DNA of 64,000 bases from Ilumatobacter fluminis (GCF_004364865.1 NZ_SOAU01000001.1:4682001-4746000); one strand, 5' to 3'. Positions 21,253 to 29,119 are shown, counted from the stretch's first letter. A program made the numbers and translations. Notes: a model not told the origin generated them from the sequence alone.

Positions 21253-21329
21253 GGGGCTATAGCTCAGTCGGTTAGAGCGCCGCCCTGATAAGGCGGAGGT
21301 CCCTGGTTCGATTCCAGGTAGCCCCACCA
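21253..21329 (+). tRNA. tRNA-Ile(GAU)
   Basis: A complete cloverleaf. The 7-bp acceptor stem GGGGCTA/TAGCCCC is followed by an encoded CCA at 21327-21329. The anticodon stem-loop is CCGCC-CTGATAA-GGCGG with anticodon GAT, the D arm contains AGCTCAGTCGGTTAGAGC and the T loop GGTTCGATTCC. Its place after gyrA and DUF3566 matches other Actinobacteria. Confidence 0.98.
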
Positions 21330-21336
21330 CCCGGTC

Positions 21337-21360
21337 CGAGGCGCCCAGCAGGGCGCCTCG
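21337..21360. terminator. terminator between tRNA-Ile and the convergent lipoprotein gene
   Basis: A 10-bp perfect stem (CGAGGCGCCC/GGGCGCCTCG) with an AGCA loop, 7 nt after the tRNA CCA. It can serve both strands. Confidence 0.75.
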
Positions 21361-21402
21361 TGTCGCGTCCGGACCCAGGTCGAGACGCCAGGACGGGAGT
21401 GG

Positions 21403-23391
21403 TCAGGCCTCGTCGGCCCACTGGTCGCCGACGTAGAACGACTCGATCTTCTCGCTGCGGTAGACCGTATGGCCCTGCACCGGGTCGCTGTCGAACTGCC
21501 AGACGATGTCGCCCTCGTTCTCGCCGCCCTTGACGACCTCGACGACGAGCGCCCGCAGCGGGAAGTCGGGCTGCGGCGGGAACGGTCCGATGCCGCCGTG
21601 GGTGATCAGCACGTTCCCGTTGGCGAGGATGTCGGCGTCGCTGATGAAGGCGGTGTACACCGGCGAACCGTCCTCCTCGAAGTCGATGTGTTCCCACACC
21701 TGCGTCGCCGACCACTCGGCGGGATCGTCGCTCGAATCGTCGACCGAGTAGACCGCCGCCCGGCTGTACGTCGGGTTCTCCGGGTCGTCGACGGCCGTGC
21801 CCGGACGGGCGTTGCCGTTGTCGTAGAAGATGTAGTCGCCGTTGTCCATCAGCTCCACGGCGTGCTGATGGTACGGCAGGTCGCCGTCGAGCGGGATCGT
21901 GCCGCCGGCGCCGATGATCCACCGGAGCTGCGACTGCGGACCCTCCTCGTCGAGGTGGTCGAGGGCGATGATCTGATCGGTGTGGCGGGCCGAGATCACG
22001 ATCGCATCACGAGTCTCGTCGTAGATGACCGAGTTGGCATGGGTCCAGTCACGGTTGATCGACGTCGCGAACAAGCCGCCGTCGAGGAAGCACATGTCGG
22101 AACCGGGCACCTCGACGATGTCGACGACGTCCCACAGGTCCCAGGTGCGCAGCACCTCGCCCTCGGGCGTGAACTCGACGATGACGTCGCTGACCGCCTT
22201 GAACTCGAGCTCGTCGCCCGGGCAGACCGCCTCCCGCTGTTCGGGCGTCAGGTCGTGTACGGCCGCCGACAGCCCCAGCAGGTTGCCGTTGTCGAGCGCT
22301 CGCACCTCGTGGTGGAACGACTGCAGATCGGTCCACGGCGCCTCGACCGTGATCGGCTCGGCGTCGCCCGGGTTGCCGTCGGGCAGGGCACCGGGCGTGG
22401 TCACGCCGACGCCGGCGACGACGTTCGGTCGCCAGTGCCCGATCACGTTGCCGAGCACGTCGAACTCACGGGCGCCGAACGGGCCGTAGTGCGAATGGAA
22501 GGTGCCGTCGGCGGTCTGCTCGACACCGCCGAGGCCCTGGTTCGTGTAGTACCAGACGATCTCGCCGCGCTCGTCGTAGACGATGCCGAGGTTCGTCGGA
22601 TACGGCGCAGCACTGACGCCGGTGCCGTCGTCGCTCGCCGCATCGTCATCGGCCTCGCCGTCGGTCTCGTCAGCCCCGTCATCGTCGACGCCGTCCTCGT
22701 CAGCGGTGTCGTCGGTCGCATCGTCCCCAGCCGCGTCATCCGTGTCGTCGGTCGCGTCGTCGTCCGTCGTCGTGGTCTGGGGGCGGTTGGGGCTCGACTC
22801 GACATAGATGAAGCCGGGTGACACACGCTCGGGGTCGCTGACCACGGTGTGGTTCGGCATCCATTCCGGCAACGGCGGCGTGTCGAACACCAACGGCTCG
22901 GGGGTGTCGAGCGTCAGCTCCTCGCCGTCGACCATGGCGTGGACCGTCACGTCGTACGACCGATCGCTGTACAGGCCGACGAGCGGCAGCGCGAACGTCG
23001 TGTCGCTGGCGGCGGTGTACGGGGTCGACATCTCGTGGTCGTCCGCAACGGCGACGAGCCGGATCTGGGCGGGTGCGGCGAGATCGACGGTCACCTCGGC
23101 CGCGAGTGGTGCGAACTCGGCCGGTGCCAGCGCGGCGGCGGTCACTGCCACGTCGTCGGACTCGTCGTCGGACCCGTCGTCGGCCGGCGCGGTGGTGTCG
23201 GCTGGCGCGGTGTCCGTCGCTGCACCGGACTCGTCGTCGCCGGCGTCGGTCGTCTCGCTCGCCTCCGTCGTGTCGGTCGACTCGGCCTCGGTCGGATCGG
23301 GTGCATCGGTCGAGTCGACCTCGTCGTCACCTCCGGAGCAGGCGGCGAGGGCGATCAAGGGCACGACGGCGAACAGACGCAACGAACGCAT
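21403..23391 (-). CDS. arylsulfotransferase (AssT)-family lipoprotein
   Basis: A 662-residue exported lipoprotein. The signal MRSLRLFAVVPLIALAAC has a lipobox with Cys18. Acidic Thr/Asp/Glu linkers occupy ~20-65 and ~200-250; the second is a long Asp-rich insert splitting the N-terminal beta domain from the core. The core (~255-660) matches arylsulfate sulfotransferase, a six-bladed propeller that transfers sulfate between phenols: SFHHEV, DWTHANSV, ISARHTDQ and YHQHAVELMDNGD appear in family order and supply the His, His, Arg and His residues known to be catalytic in E. coli AssT. The true acceptor is unknown. CAGAAT 6 nt before the ATG resembles the window's leaderless -10 elements. Confidence 0.82.
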   Translation of the reverse strand: MRSLRLFAVVPLIALAACSGGDDEVDSTDAPDPTEAESTDTTEASETTDAGDDESGAATDTAPADTTAPADDGSDDESDDVAVTAAALAPAEFAPLAAEVTVDLAAPAQIRLVAVADDHEMSTPYTAASDTTFALPLVGLYSDRSYDVTVHAMVDGEELTLDTPEPLVFDTPPLPEWMPNHTVVSDPERVSPGFIYVESSPNRPQTTTTDDDATDDTDDAAGDDATDDTADEDGVDDDGADETDGEADDDAASDDGTGVSAAPYPTNLGIVYDERGEIVWYYTNQGLGGVEQTADGTFHSHYGPFGAREFDVLGNVIGHWRPNVVAGVGVTTPGALPDGNPGDAEPITVEAPWTDLQSFHHEVRALDNGNLLGLSAAVHDLTPEQREAVCPGDELEFKAVSDVIVEFTPEGEVLRTWDLWDVVDIVEVPGSDMCFLDGGLFATSINRDWTHANSVIYDETRDAIVISARHTDQIIALDHLDEEGPQSQLRWIIGAGGTIPLDGDLPYHQHAVELMDNGDYIFYDNGNARPGTAVDDPENPTYSRAAVYSVDDSSDDPAEWSATQVWEHIDFEEDGSPVYTAFISDADILANGNVLITHGGIGPFPPQPDFPLRALVVEVVKGGENEGDIVWQFDSDPVQGHTVYRSEKIESFYVGDQWADEA

Positions 23392-23458
23392 CCGGACATT
23401 CTGGCCGCTCCCGCGCGCCGTGTCCCAGACCCCACCCTGTTCGTTCGTTCGCTCCTCC

Positions 23459-23464
23459 TAGGAT
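23459..23464 (+). promoter_or_regulatory. TAGGAT -10 element
   Basis: TAGGAT ends 6 nt before ATG 23471, so transcription would begin at that ATG. It drives the mini-frame and small membrane protein that follow. Confidence 0.55.
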
Positions 23465-23470
23465 GCTGCG

Positions 23471-23497
23471 ATGGTCGTCGACGAGGTGGGTTCGTGA
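23471..23497 (+). CDS. 8-codon leader frame (MVVDEVGS)
   Basis: ATG plus seven codons, then a TGA that overlaps the next GTG by 4 nt (GTGA). It sits exactly at the predicted transcription start. It may be a translated leader coupling ribosomes to the next frame, or only a 23-nt leader that happens to start with AUG. Confidence 0.3.
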   Translation: MVVDEVGS

Positions 23498-23628
23498 AGC
23501 TGCTGCGCCGAATCGTGGGCGCCCTCGTGATCGCCGGCGTCGCGGCGGGCGGCATCCGGATCAAGGGCACCGGCGGTGTCCCGCCGCAACACGGCGGTTG
23601 GCGTCCACTCGAGTTGCCCCAAGAGTGA
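23494..23628 (+). CDS. small membrane protein (44 aa), hypothetical
   Basis: GTG start overlapping the preceding 8-codon frame. The product has a basic start (MKLLRRIV), a short hydrophobic Gly/Ala/Val/Ile helix to about residue 20 (GALVIAGVAAGG), then a polar Pro/Gly tail (PPQHGGWRPLELPQE). GAGGTGG lies 5-8 nt before the GTG. No family is recognised. It is followed after 27 nt by the dehydrogenase-like gene at 23656 and is probably cotranscribed. Confidence 0.5.
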   Translation: MKLLRRIVGALVIAGVAAGGIRIKGTGGVPPQHGGWRPLELPQE

Positions 23629-23655
23629 TGACCACCGACCCATGACCATCGCGCG

Positions 23656-24579
23656 ATGACCACTGTTCATATCGTCGGCCGCGGCATCGTCGGCACGCGG
23701 CTCCGCCGCCTGCTCGACACCGGCCCGGTCATGCTGCACGACGGGTACTGGCCCGACATCTCGGGCACCTCGCCCGGCGACGTGGTCGTGCTCGCCCACG
23801 GCGGATCGGTCGCCGAGCGGGTTCGTCGCCTGGCGGCGCGCGGGCTGCACGTCGTCACCGTCGGCGACGCGCTCCCCGACACGATCTCGCTCCTCGACGA
23901 TCCGCCCGAGCACCAGGGCACGAGCATCGTCCTCGGTGCCGCGTTGTCACCGGGCCTGTCGGGGCTGATCGCTCGTCACCTCGCCAACCAGATGGCGTCG
24001 GTCGACGAGATCCACGTCGCGATCCACGGCACCGCCGGCCCGGCGTGCGCACGCGTGCACCACCGTTCGCTCAGCGGCCTCTCGCCGGGCTTCCGTGACG
24101 GCGAGTGGATCGACTTCGTCGGGGGCAGCGGACGCGAGCTCTGCTGGTTCCCCGAACCGATCGGTGCCAAGGACTGCTACCGCGCCCGAATCTCGTCGCC
24201 GTACGTGTTGCAGCACGCCTTCGACGACGTGTCGCGCATCTCGGCTCGACGCTCGGCACGTCGCCGCGACCGGTTCACGGCGTGGCTGCCGATGCTCCGC
24301 CCACCGCACCCCGAAGGTGGCGTCGGTGGTCTCCGCGTCGAGGTGCGGGGCGCCGACGAACGTGGCGCCCGCGTCGTCGCGATCGCCGGCATCGCCGAAC
24401 TCGTCGGCACCGCTGCTGCGGCGACGGCTGCCGCGTTCGTGACCGGGCTGCTCGACGGCCTGCTCCACGAGGGCATCGTCGTCGCCGGCGACGCCGAACT
24501 CCCGACGGTCGAGCTCCTCGCCCGTGTCGAGTCCGCCGGGGTCCGTCTCCAGGAGTTCACCGGCATACCGCAACGCTGA
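23656..24579 (+). CDS. Rossmann-fold (saccharopine-dehydrogenase-like) protein
   Basis: A 307-residue protein beginning with a Rossmann dinucleotide-binding segment (VHIVGRGIVGTRLRRLL, GxGxxG-type). A short first domain to about residue 85 resembles NAD(P)-binding folds of saccharopine dehydrogenase and related reductases, but the second half (VLGAALSPGLSGLIARHL...EIHVAIHGTAGPACARVHH) has no residue pattern that lets me name a substrate. It may be an oxidoreductase acting on an amino or keto acid. Its start is the third of several closely spaced ATGs, and no ribosome site is obvious. Confidence 0.6.
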   Translation: MTTVHIVGRGIVGTRLRRLLDTGPVMLHDGYWPDISGTSPGDVVVLAHGGSVAERVRRLAARGLHVVTVGDALPDTISLLDDPPEHQGTSIVLGAALSPGLSGLIARHLANQMASVDEIHVAIHGTAGPACARVHHRSLSGLSPGFRDGEWIDFVGGSGRELCWFPEPIGAKDCYRARISSPYVLQHAFDDVSRISARRSARRRDRFTAWLPMLRPPHPEGGVGGLRVEVRGADERGARVVAIAGIAELVGTAAAATAAAFVTGLLDGLLHEGIVVAGDAELPTVELLARVESAGVRLQEFTGIPQR

Positions 24580-24595
24580 TCGGAACGGTTCCACC

Positions 24596-24677
24596 CCAGA
24601 AGGGGTCAGGCACCTTCTGGCGTTCGCCGTCGGGGAGGGTGCAGGGTCCCTGCCAGAAGGTGCCTGACCCCTTCTGG
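24596..24677. repeat. nested inverted repeat (cruciform-capable)
   Basis: Two perfect 26-nt arms (24596-24621 and 24652-24677) flank a 30-nt centre. Each arm is itself a hairpin: CCAGAAGG, 9-nt loop GGTCAGGCA, CCTTCTGG. It lies between a plus gene's stop (24579) and a minus gene's stop (24683) and could terminate both. Dispersed repeats containing AGAAGGGGTCAGGCACC occur in other actinobacterial genomes as far as I recall, so this may be a REP-like element. Confidence 0.85.
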
Positions 24678-24682
24678 TATCG

Positions 24683-26530
24683 CTACAGGCCGAGGATGCG
24701 TCGGTAGAAGGCGAGCTCGGCGTTCATCTGGTGCACGATCGTCTCGGCTCGCCGGAAGCCGTGGCCTTCACCTTCGTAGGCGTGGTACTCGCACTCGACC
24801 TGCTTCGCACGCAGGGCGTCGACGATCATCTCGCTCTGATTGGGTGGCACGACCTTGTCGTCGAGACCCTGGAACACGACGAGCGGTGTCTCGAACCGGT
24901 CGAGGTGGTGGATCGGTGACCGCTCCTCGTACACGTCACGTGCCTCCGGCCACGGTCCGATGAGTCGGTCGGTGTAGCGGGCCTCGAACTTGTGGGTGTC
25001 GGCGGCGAGCACCGACAGGTCGGCGATGCCGTACGAGCAGGCGCCTGCTGCGAACACGTCGCTCGTGGCGAGACACGCGAGCACCGTGAAGCCGCCGGCC
25101 GAACCACCGCGGATGACGACCCGGTCGCCGTCGACCCGGCCCTGGTCGGCGAGGAAGGTCGCCGCGGCGATGCAGTCCTCGACGTCGACCACCCCCCAGT
25201 TCCCGTCGAGCATGTTGCGGAACTCGGTGCCGTACCCGGTCGAGCCGCGATGATCGACGTCGACGACGGCGAACCCCCGCGTCGTCCAGAACTGGGTTGC
25301 GAGCGAGAACCACGGGCGGGCACACGAGGTCGGTCCGCCGTGGATCATCACCACGAGCGGCGGACGGTCGTCGACGGGTGCGTCGGTGTCGGCGTTCGCC
25401 GGCGCGTAGAACCAGCCGTACGCCGTCGCCCCGCCGGCGGTCGGGAACGCGATCTGCTCGGGCGTCGACGCATCGCCGTCGCGCAGCGGGGTGTCGGGTG
25501 CTGCGACCACGTCGACCGACTCACCCGACGTGACGTCGAAGCGGGTGATGGTCGACGGTCGATCCGACCACCGGACGATGGCCGTCAACGTGCCGTCGCC
25601 GGGCGCGAGTTGCTCGAGGGCTGCCGCTCCGGTGTCGATCGGTTCGCCGTCGACGACGAGGCGGCCACCGGTCGCCCACACGCGCCGCCCGTCCGGCAGC
25701 ACCGCGTGGTCGCGGAGCCCGAAGATCCATGCCGGCCCGCCGACCTCGTCGGGACCGGACGACACGGCGTGTTCTCCGTCGGCGTCGACTCGCCACAGGT
25801 TCCACACCCCGTCCCGGTCACCGATGACGACGTCGCCGTCGGGTTGCATGAACGATGATCCCGTCGCGATCCGGCGCGGCGTGCCGGTCGTGCCGTGCTG
25901 CGGGTCGAACGAGCACTCCATCAGGTCGGTGTCGTTCCACGGCATGTTCGGGTGGTTCCAGGCGACGAACCGGATCCGGTCGGCCGCGACGAACCGGGGC
26001 GACATCACGAAGTCGTGTTCGCCGTGGATCACGTGCGGAACGCCGGGTGTGCGAGCCGGGAGCGCGACGACCCGGTTGACGACGTGGTGCGGGTCGTCGG
26101 TGTCGTGCACCTCCTGCACAGCGACGAGCCAATGACCGTCGGGCGACGGCCGCAGGTCGGCGTAGCGCACCGAGCGCGGCTGCTCGAGTTCGGGGGTGAG
26201 CGGAATCGGTTCGCCGCCGTCGAGGTCGACGTACCAGATCCGCTGCTCGTCCCAATCGACGAACCACGCCGTGTTCGACTCGACCCACGCCGCGCCGCCG
26301 CCGTACTCGTGCACCCCGCTGCGCACGTTGAACGGCGGGTCGAGCAGATCACGGGTCGTACCGTCGGCATCGGCGACGACGAGCGTCTGGCGGCCACCCT
26401 CGCTCGGCCGCCCCTCGTGCCACACCGTGCGATCGCCGTCGACCCAGACGTCGATCAGCTTGGTGACCCCACTGGTCAGATGCTCGGGCGAAATCGGCGA
26501 CGGCCACGTGCCGTACGGAAGCGTGCTCAC
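24683..26530 (-). CDS. S9-family (prolyl oligopeptidase-like) peptidase
   Basis: A 615-residue serine peptidase, probably cytoplasmic because no signal peptide is seen. An N-terminal beta-propeller (~1-360) has repeated DxDG/W motifs. The C-terminal alpha/beta hydrolase domain begins PPLVVMIHGGPTSCARPWFS. The nucleophile is Ser477 in GGSAGG; the Asp lies in QGLDDKVVP and the His in GEGHGF. The layout matches dipeptidyl aminopeptidase/acylaminoacyl peptidases of the S9C type. GTG 26530 (VSTLPYGTW) is chosen because the upstream extension runs into the repeat array; CACGAT lies 6 nt before it. Confidence 0.88.
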   Translation of the reverse strand: MSTLPYGTWPSPISPEHLTSGVTKLIDVWVDGDRTVWHEGRPSEGGRQTLVVADADGTTRDLLDPPFNVRSGVHEYGGGAAWVESNTAWFVDWDEQRIWYVDLDGGEPIPLTPELEQPRSVRYADLRPSPDGHWLVAVQEVHDTDDPHHVVNRVVALPARTPGVPHVIHGEHDFVMSPRFVAADRIRFVAWNHPNMPWNDTDLMECSFDPQHGTTGTPRRIATGSSFMQPDGDVVIGDRDGVWNLWRVDADGEHAVSSGPDEVGGPAWIFGLRDHAVLPDGRRVWATGGRLVVDGEPIDTGAAALEQLAPGDGTLTAIVRWSDRPSTITRFDVTSGESVDVVAAPDTPLRDGDASTPEQIAFPTAGGATAYGWFYAPANADTDAPVDDRPPLVVMIHGGPTSCARPWFSLATQFWTTRGFAVVDVDHRGSTGYGTEFRNMLDGNWGVVDVEDCIAAATFLADQGRVDGDRVVIRGGSAGGFTVLACLATSDVFAAGACSYGIADLSVLAADTHKFEARYTDRLIGPWPEARDVYEERSPIHHLDRFETPLVVFQGLDDKVVPPNQSEMIVDALRAKQVECEYHAYEGEGHGFRRAETIVHQMNAELAFYRRILGL

Positions 26531-26564
26531 CCCACCATCGTGCCAGCCGAACCCATCCGGGTGG

Positions 26565-26614
26565 GGTTCTCGGTGGCTGTGGTCCGGTTCCCCGGACGTG
26601 AGCCCCCGAGAACC
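26565..26614. repeat. hairpin unit 1 (type A)
   Basis: A 50-nt imperfect palindrome with outer arms GGTTCTCGG/CCGAGAACC, GGCT/GAGCC inside, and inner stem GTCCGG/CCGGAC. The unit is followed by GGGTGTC, as most of the five are. Confidence 0.8.
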
Positions 26615-26635
26615 CGGGTGTCCTGCGAAGTCCGA

Positions 26636-26684
26636 GGTTCTCGGTTGATCTGGTTGCGGTCTGCGCAACGAGAGCCCCCGAGAT
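26636..26684. repeat. hairpin unit 2 (type B)
   Basis: It has the same outer arms as type A (GGTTCTCGG...CCGAGAT) but a different core: GTTGC...GCAAC around GGTCT. It starts 71 nt after unit 1. Confidence 0.75.
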
Positions 26685-26706
26685 CGTGGGTGTCTGAGGT
26701 CGGCGG

Positions 26707-26755
26707 GGTTCTGGGTGGCTGTGGTCCGGTTTGTCGGACGTGAGCCGCCGAGATC
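26707..26755. repeat. hairpin unit 3 (type A)
   Basis: A type A core (GTCCGG...CGGAC) with diverged outer arms (GGTTCTGGG...CCGAGATC). It starts 71 nt after unit 2. Confidence 0.75.
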
Positions 26756-26766
26756 GTGGGTGTCCT

Positions 26767-26907
26767 GGTGGGTTCGGGGTTCTGGGTGGGGTCGGTTCTC
26801 GATGCCGGACTGGGTTCACCGGAGCGGTGCGCCGAGGCGGCTGGTTGCTTCGGAGCACGGCATCTCGAGCGCGCATCGGTCTGACCCTGTCGGGTGAGGT
26901 TCTCGGT
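26767..26907 (+). repeat. 141-bp direct repeat, copy 1
   Basis: Begins GGTGGGTTCGGGG. It is identical to 26959-27099 except for two substitutions (26879 and 26897). Its end runs into hairpin unit 4. Confidence 0.9.
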
Positions 26908-26947
26908 TGATCTGGTTGCGGTCTGCGCAACGAGAGCCCCCGAGAAC
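26898..26947. repeat. hairpin unit 4 (type B)
   Basis: A near-copy of unit 2 with better-matched outer arms (GGTTCTCGG...CCGAGAAC). It starts 191 nt after unit 3. Confidence 0.8.
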
Positions 26948-26958
26948 TCGGGTGTCGG

Positions 26959-27099
26959 GGTGGGTTCGGGGTTCTGGGTGGGGTCGGTTCTCGATGCCGG
27001 ACTGGGTTCACCGGAGCGGTGCGCCGAGGCGGCTGGTTGCTTCGGAGCACGGCATCTCGAGCGCGCATCGATCTGACCCTGTCGGGTGGGGTTCTCGGT
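26959..27099 (+). repeat. 141-bp direct repeat, copy 2
   Basis: Exactly 192 nt after copy 1 with two mismatches. It ends inside hairpin unit 5, so the duplication unit is one hairpin plus its spacer. Confidence 0.9.
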
Positions 27100-27137
27100 G
27101 GCTGTGGTCCGGTTCCCCGGACGTGAGCCGCCGAGAA
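27090..27137. repeat. hairpin unit 5 (type A)
   Basis: Matches unit 1 almost exactly (core GTCCGGTTCCCCGGAC), with right arm CCGAGAA. It starts 192 nt after unit 4. Confidence 0.8.
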
Positions 27138-27170
27138 GTTGGTGCTGCGTGTGCGTTCGCGCACCGATCC

Positions 27171-27295
27171 CGGGTCAGGTGATCGCCGGTAACGGCTCGT
27201 TCCTCGCCGTCACCTCTGACACCTGACCCGAGAGAGTGTGACAGCTGATCCGGGGTGGCCTGGGCGTGGTCGGGGGTGGCGTGACACCTGACCCG
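27171..27295. repeat. TGACACCTGACCCG motif copies with an inverted partner
   Basis: TGACACCTGACCCG occurs at 27217-27230 and 27282-27295. CGGGTCAGGTG at 27171-27181 is the inverse of CACCTGACCCG at 27220-27230, giving an 11-bp stem across 38 nt. A decayed copy (TGACAGCTGATCCG) lies at 27239-27252. The core CCTGACCC is shared with the inverted repeat at 24.6 kb. Confidence 0.6.
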
Positions 27296-27328
27296 GAGGG
27301 CCCGGCCGCTGGTCCGGTGGGGCGGGGG

Positions 27329-27835
27329 TCAGGGGGATTCGGGTTGGAGGTCGTCGAGGCGGGCGGTGAGTTCGTCGATGGCTTTCGTGAGGCCTTCGAG
27401 CTGGTCGCGCAGCTCCTCACCCGTCACCACGTCGGCAAGTGCCAACCGCACGCCGGCGATCTCGCGGGCGAGGAACTCGGTGTCGGCCTGGGTCCGCTCG
27501 GCGACCTCACGGTCGTGCTCGGCGGCGACCCGGTCGCGCCGCTCCTGACGGTTCTGCGCCAACAGGATCAGCGGAGCCGCATACGACGCCTGCAGCGACA
27601 ACACCAAGGTGAGCAGCACGAGGCCGCGATCCCACGGGTCGAACTGGTACTCCTCGGGCGGGATGATGTTGAGCGCCAGCCAGACGACGATGATGCCGGT
27701 CTGCCACACCAGGAACCGAGCGGTGCCGAGATACCGGGCGATCGACTCGCTGAACTGGCCGAACGTCTCCGGGTCGTACGAGACGTCGAACCGGCTCCGC
27801 TGGCGCGGCTGGCTGAGATCGCCCCGACGCTTCAC
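27329..27835 (-). CDS. DUF1003 membrane protein
   Basis: A 168-residue protein of the DUF1003 family. Key family segments are FSESIARYLGTARFLVWQTGIIVVWLALN (first helix, ~30-55), FDPWDRGLVLLTLVLSLQASYAAPLILLAQNRQERRDR (second helix, ~65-100), then a helical, probably coiled-coil tail (~105-165). GTG 27835 overlaps the stop of the upstream CBS gene by 4 nt (GTGA), indicating translational coupling. The pair probably works together at the membrane. The molecular role is unknown; a link to magnesium or other cations is inferred from the partner. Confidence 0.85.
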   Translation of the reverse strand: MKRRGDLSQPRQRSRFDVSYDPETFGQFSESIARYLGTARFLVWQTGIIVVWLALNIIPPEEYQFDPWDRGLVLLTLVLSLQASYAAPLILLAQNRQERRDRVAAEHDREVAERTQADTEFLAREIAGVRLALADVVTGEELRDQLEGLTKAIDELTARLDDLQPESP

Positions 27836-29112
27836 GGTGCGTCTCCCGCCGGCGCGTCGGCGACACCCTGCAGTTCGGCGACGGCGCCGTCCTGACGACG
27901 GTGCCGGAGTCGCCACCCCGACCCGAGCATGCGGTCGACGACGTCGTCGACCGACACGGCGCCGAGCAGGTGGTGCGCCTCGTCGACGACGGCGATCGCC
28001 ATCATGTCGTACGAGGCGAACTCCTCGAACACGGCGCGGTCGATGATGTCGGGGCGCACGGTCGGGACGTCGCGGGCGAGGCAGTGTCGGAGCTCGGTGC
28101 TCGGCTGCTCGCGCAACAGACGCTGCATGAACACGACACCGAGGAAACGACCGGTCGGCGCCTTGAACGGTGGCTGTGTGATGAAGACCTGACCGGCGAT
28201 GCTCGGCGTCCAGTCGGGGTCGCGGATCTCGGCGAGCGCGTGGGCGACCGTGTCGGTCGGGCCGAGGATGATGATCTCGGGCGTCATCATGCCGCCCGCG
28301 GTCCCCTCCTCGTACGACAGGAGGCGGGTCAGGACCTCGACCTCTTCTTCGTCCATGGCCTCGAGCACGGCTTCGCGCTGGTGCTGCGGCATCTCACCGA
28401 GCAGGTCGGCGAGGTCGTCGTACTCCATCTCGTCGAGCACGCCGACGATGCGTTCGAGGTCGAGGCCCTCGATGAGTCGGAGCTGTTCCTTCTCGGGCAG
28501 CTCCTCGAGCACGTCGGCGAGTCGCTCGTCGTCCATCGACGCAGCGAGCTGGCGGCGTTGGGTCAGCGGCATCGCCCGCACGATGTGGGCGACGTCGGAC
28601 GGGTGCATGTCGCGCAGGCGGGCGGCCTCGGCGGCCATCGCCGACGACCCGGCGAACAACTGGACGACGTCGCGCCAGTCGACGAGGCGATAGCTCGGCC
28701 GCCGGCGCAGCACGCTGCGCTTGGCGACACGCACCTTCGACACGTTCCACCAACGCGACCGGCTGTCGTGGGCCTCTTCGAGACCGACGTCGCTGACGTA
28801 CTCGTGGTCGGGCAGCGGATGGTCGATGATCTGTTCGCCGATCAGGGTCTCGCCGGGCCGCTTCTTGAACGGGTTGAGGTCGATGTCCCAGCTGCGGAGC
28901 CGGACGCCGTCGACGTTCATCTCCGCGATCCGGGCCGAGTGCACGAAGATGCGTCGTCGCTGACTCGTCGCGACGAACCCGACGACGCGCGGCGGTTGCC
29001 CGGGCCGTCCGGCGACGGTGACGATGTCGGCGACCTTGCCGATCTCGGAGCCGCCGGCGTCGAGAAGGGGAAGCCGCATGATCCGATAGGCGTAGATCAA
29101 CTCGGCGGCCAT
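27832..29112 (-). CDS. soluble MgtE_N/CBS-domain protein with PRC-barrel-like N-terminus
   Basis: A 426-residue protein. Residues ~10-80 look like a PRC-barrel-type beta domain (LPLLDAGGSEIGKVADIVTV...VVGFVATSQRRRIFV). An MgtE N-domain (~165-280) carries repeated short helices (HPSDVAHIVRAMPLTQRRQLAASMDDERLADVLEELPEKEQ). Two CBS motifs follow (~280-405; GGMMTPEIIILGPTDTVAHALAEIR and DMMAIAVVDEAHHLLGAVSVDDVVDRML). The membrane part of MgtE magnesium channels is absent, so it is a regulator or sensor, not a channel. TAGCCT lies 7 nt before ATG 29112, a leaderless start. It is coupled to the DUF1003 gene. Confidence 0.85.
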   Translation of the reverse strand: MAAELIYAYRIMRLPLLDAGGSEIGKVADIVTVAGRPGQPPRVVGFVATSQRRRIFVHSARIAEMNVDGVRLRSWDIDLNPFKKRPGETLIGEQIIDHPLPDHEYVSDVGLEEAHDSRSRWWNVSKVRVAKRSVLRRRPSYRLVDWRDVVQLFAGSSAMAAEAARLRDMHPSDVAHIVRAMPLTQRRQLAASMDDERLADVLEELPEKEQLRLIEGLDLERIVGVLDEMEYDDLADLLGEMPQHQREAVLEAMDEEEVEVLTRLLSYEEGTAGGMMTPEIIILGPTDTVAHALAEIRDPDWTPSIAGQVFITQPPFKAPTGRFLGVVFMQRLLREQPSTELRHCLARDVPTVRPDIIDRAVFEEFASYDMMAIAVVDEAHHLLGAVSVDDVVDRMLGSGWRLRHRRQDGAVAELQGVADAPAGDAP

Positions 29113-29119
29113 GCGTCGC

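Larger units (their letters stand above)
26531..27328. other. 798-nt non-coding region holding a hairpin array and repeats
   Basis: There is no credible gene on either strand. Frames that cross it are repetitive and Arg/Pro-rich. It holds five imperfect hairpins, one 141-bp direct repeat and copies of a TGACACCTGACCCG motif, annotated separately. It separates the stop of the DUF1003 gene (27329) from the start of the S9 peptidase (26530), so any peptidase promoter lies here. Confidence 0.8.

Noticed and set aside
26530-27180. Protein-coding frames and a CRISPR array in the repeat region
   Set aside because: Frames on both strands are Pro/Arg repeat translations with no start signals. The repeats have irregular spacing, internal palindromes and repeated rather than unique spacers.
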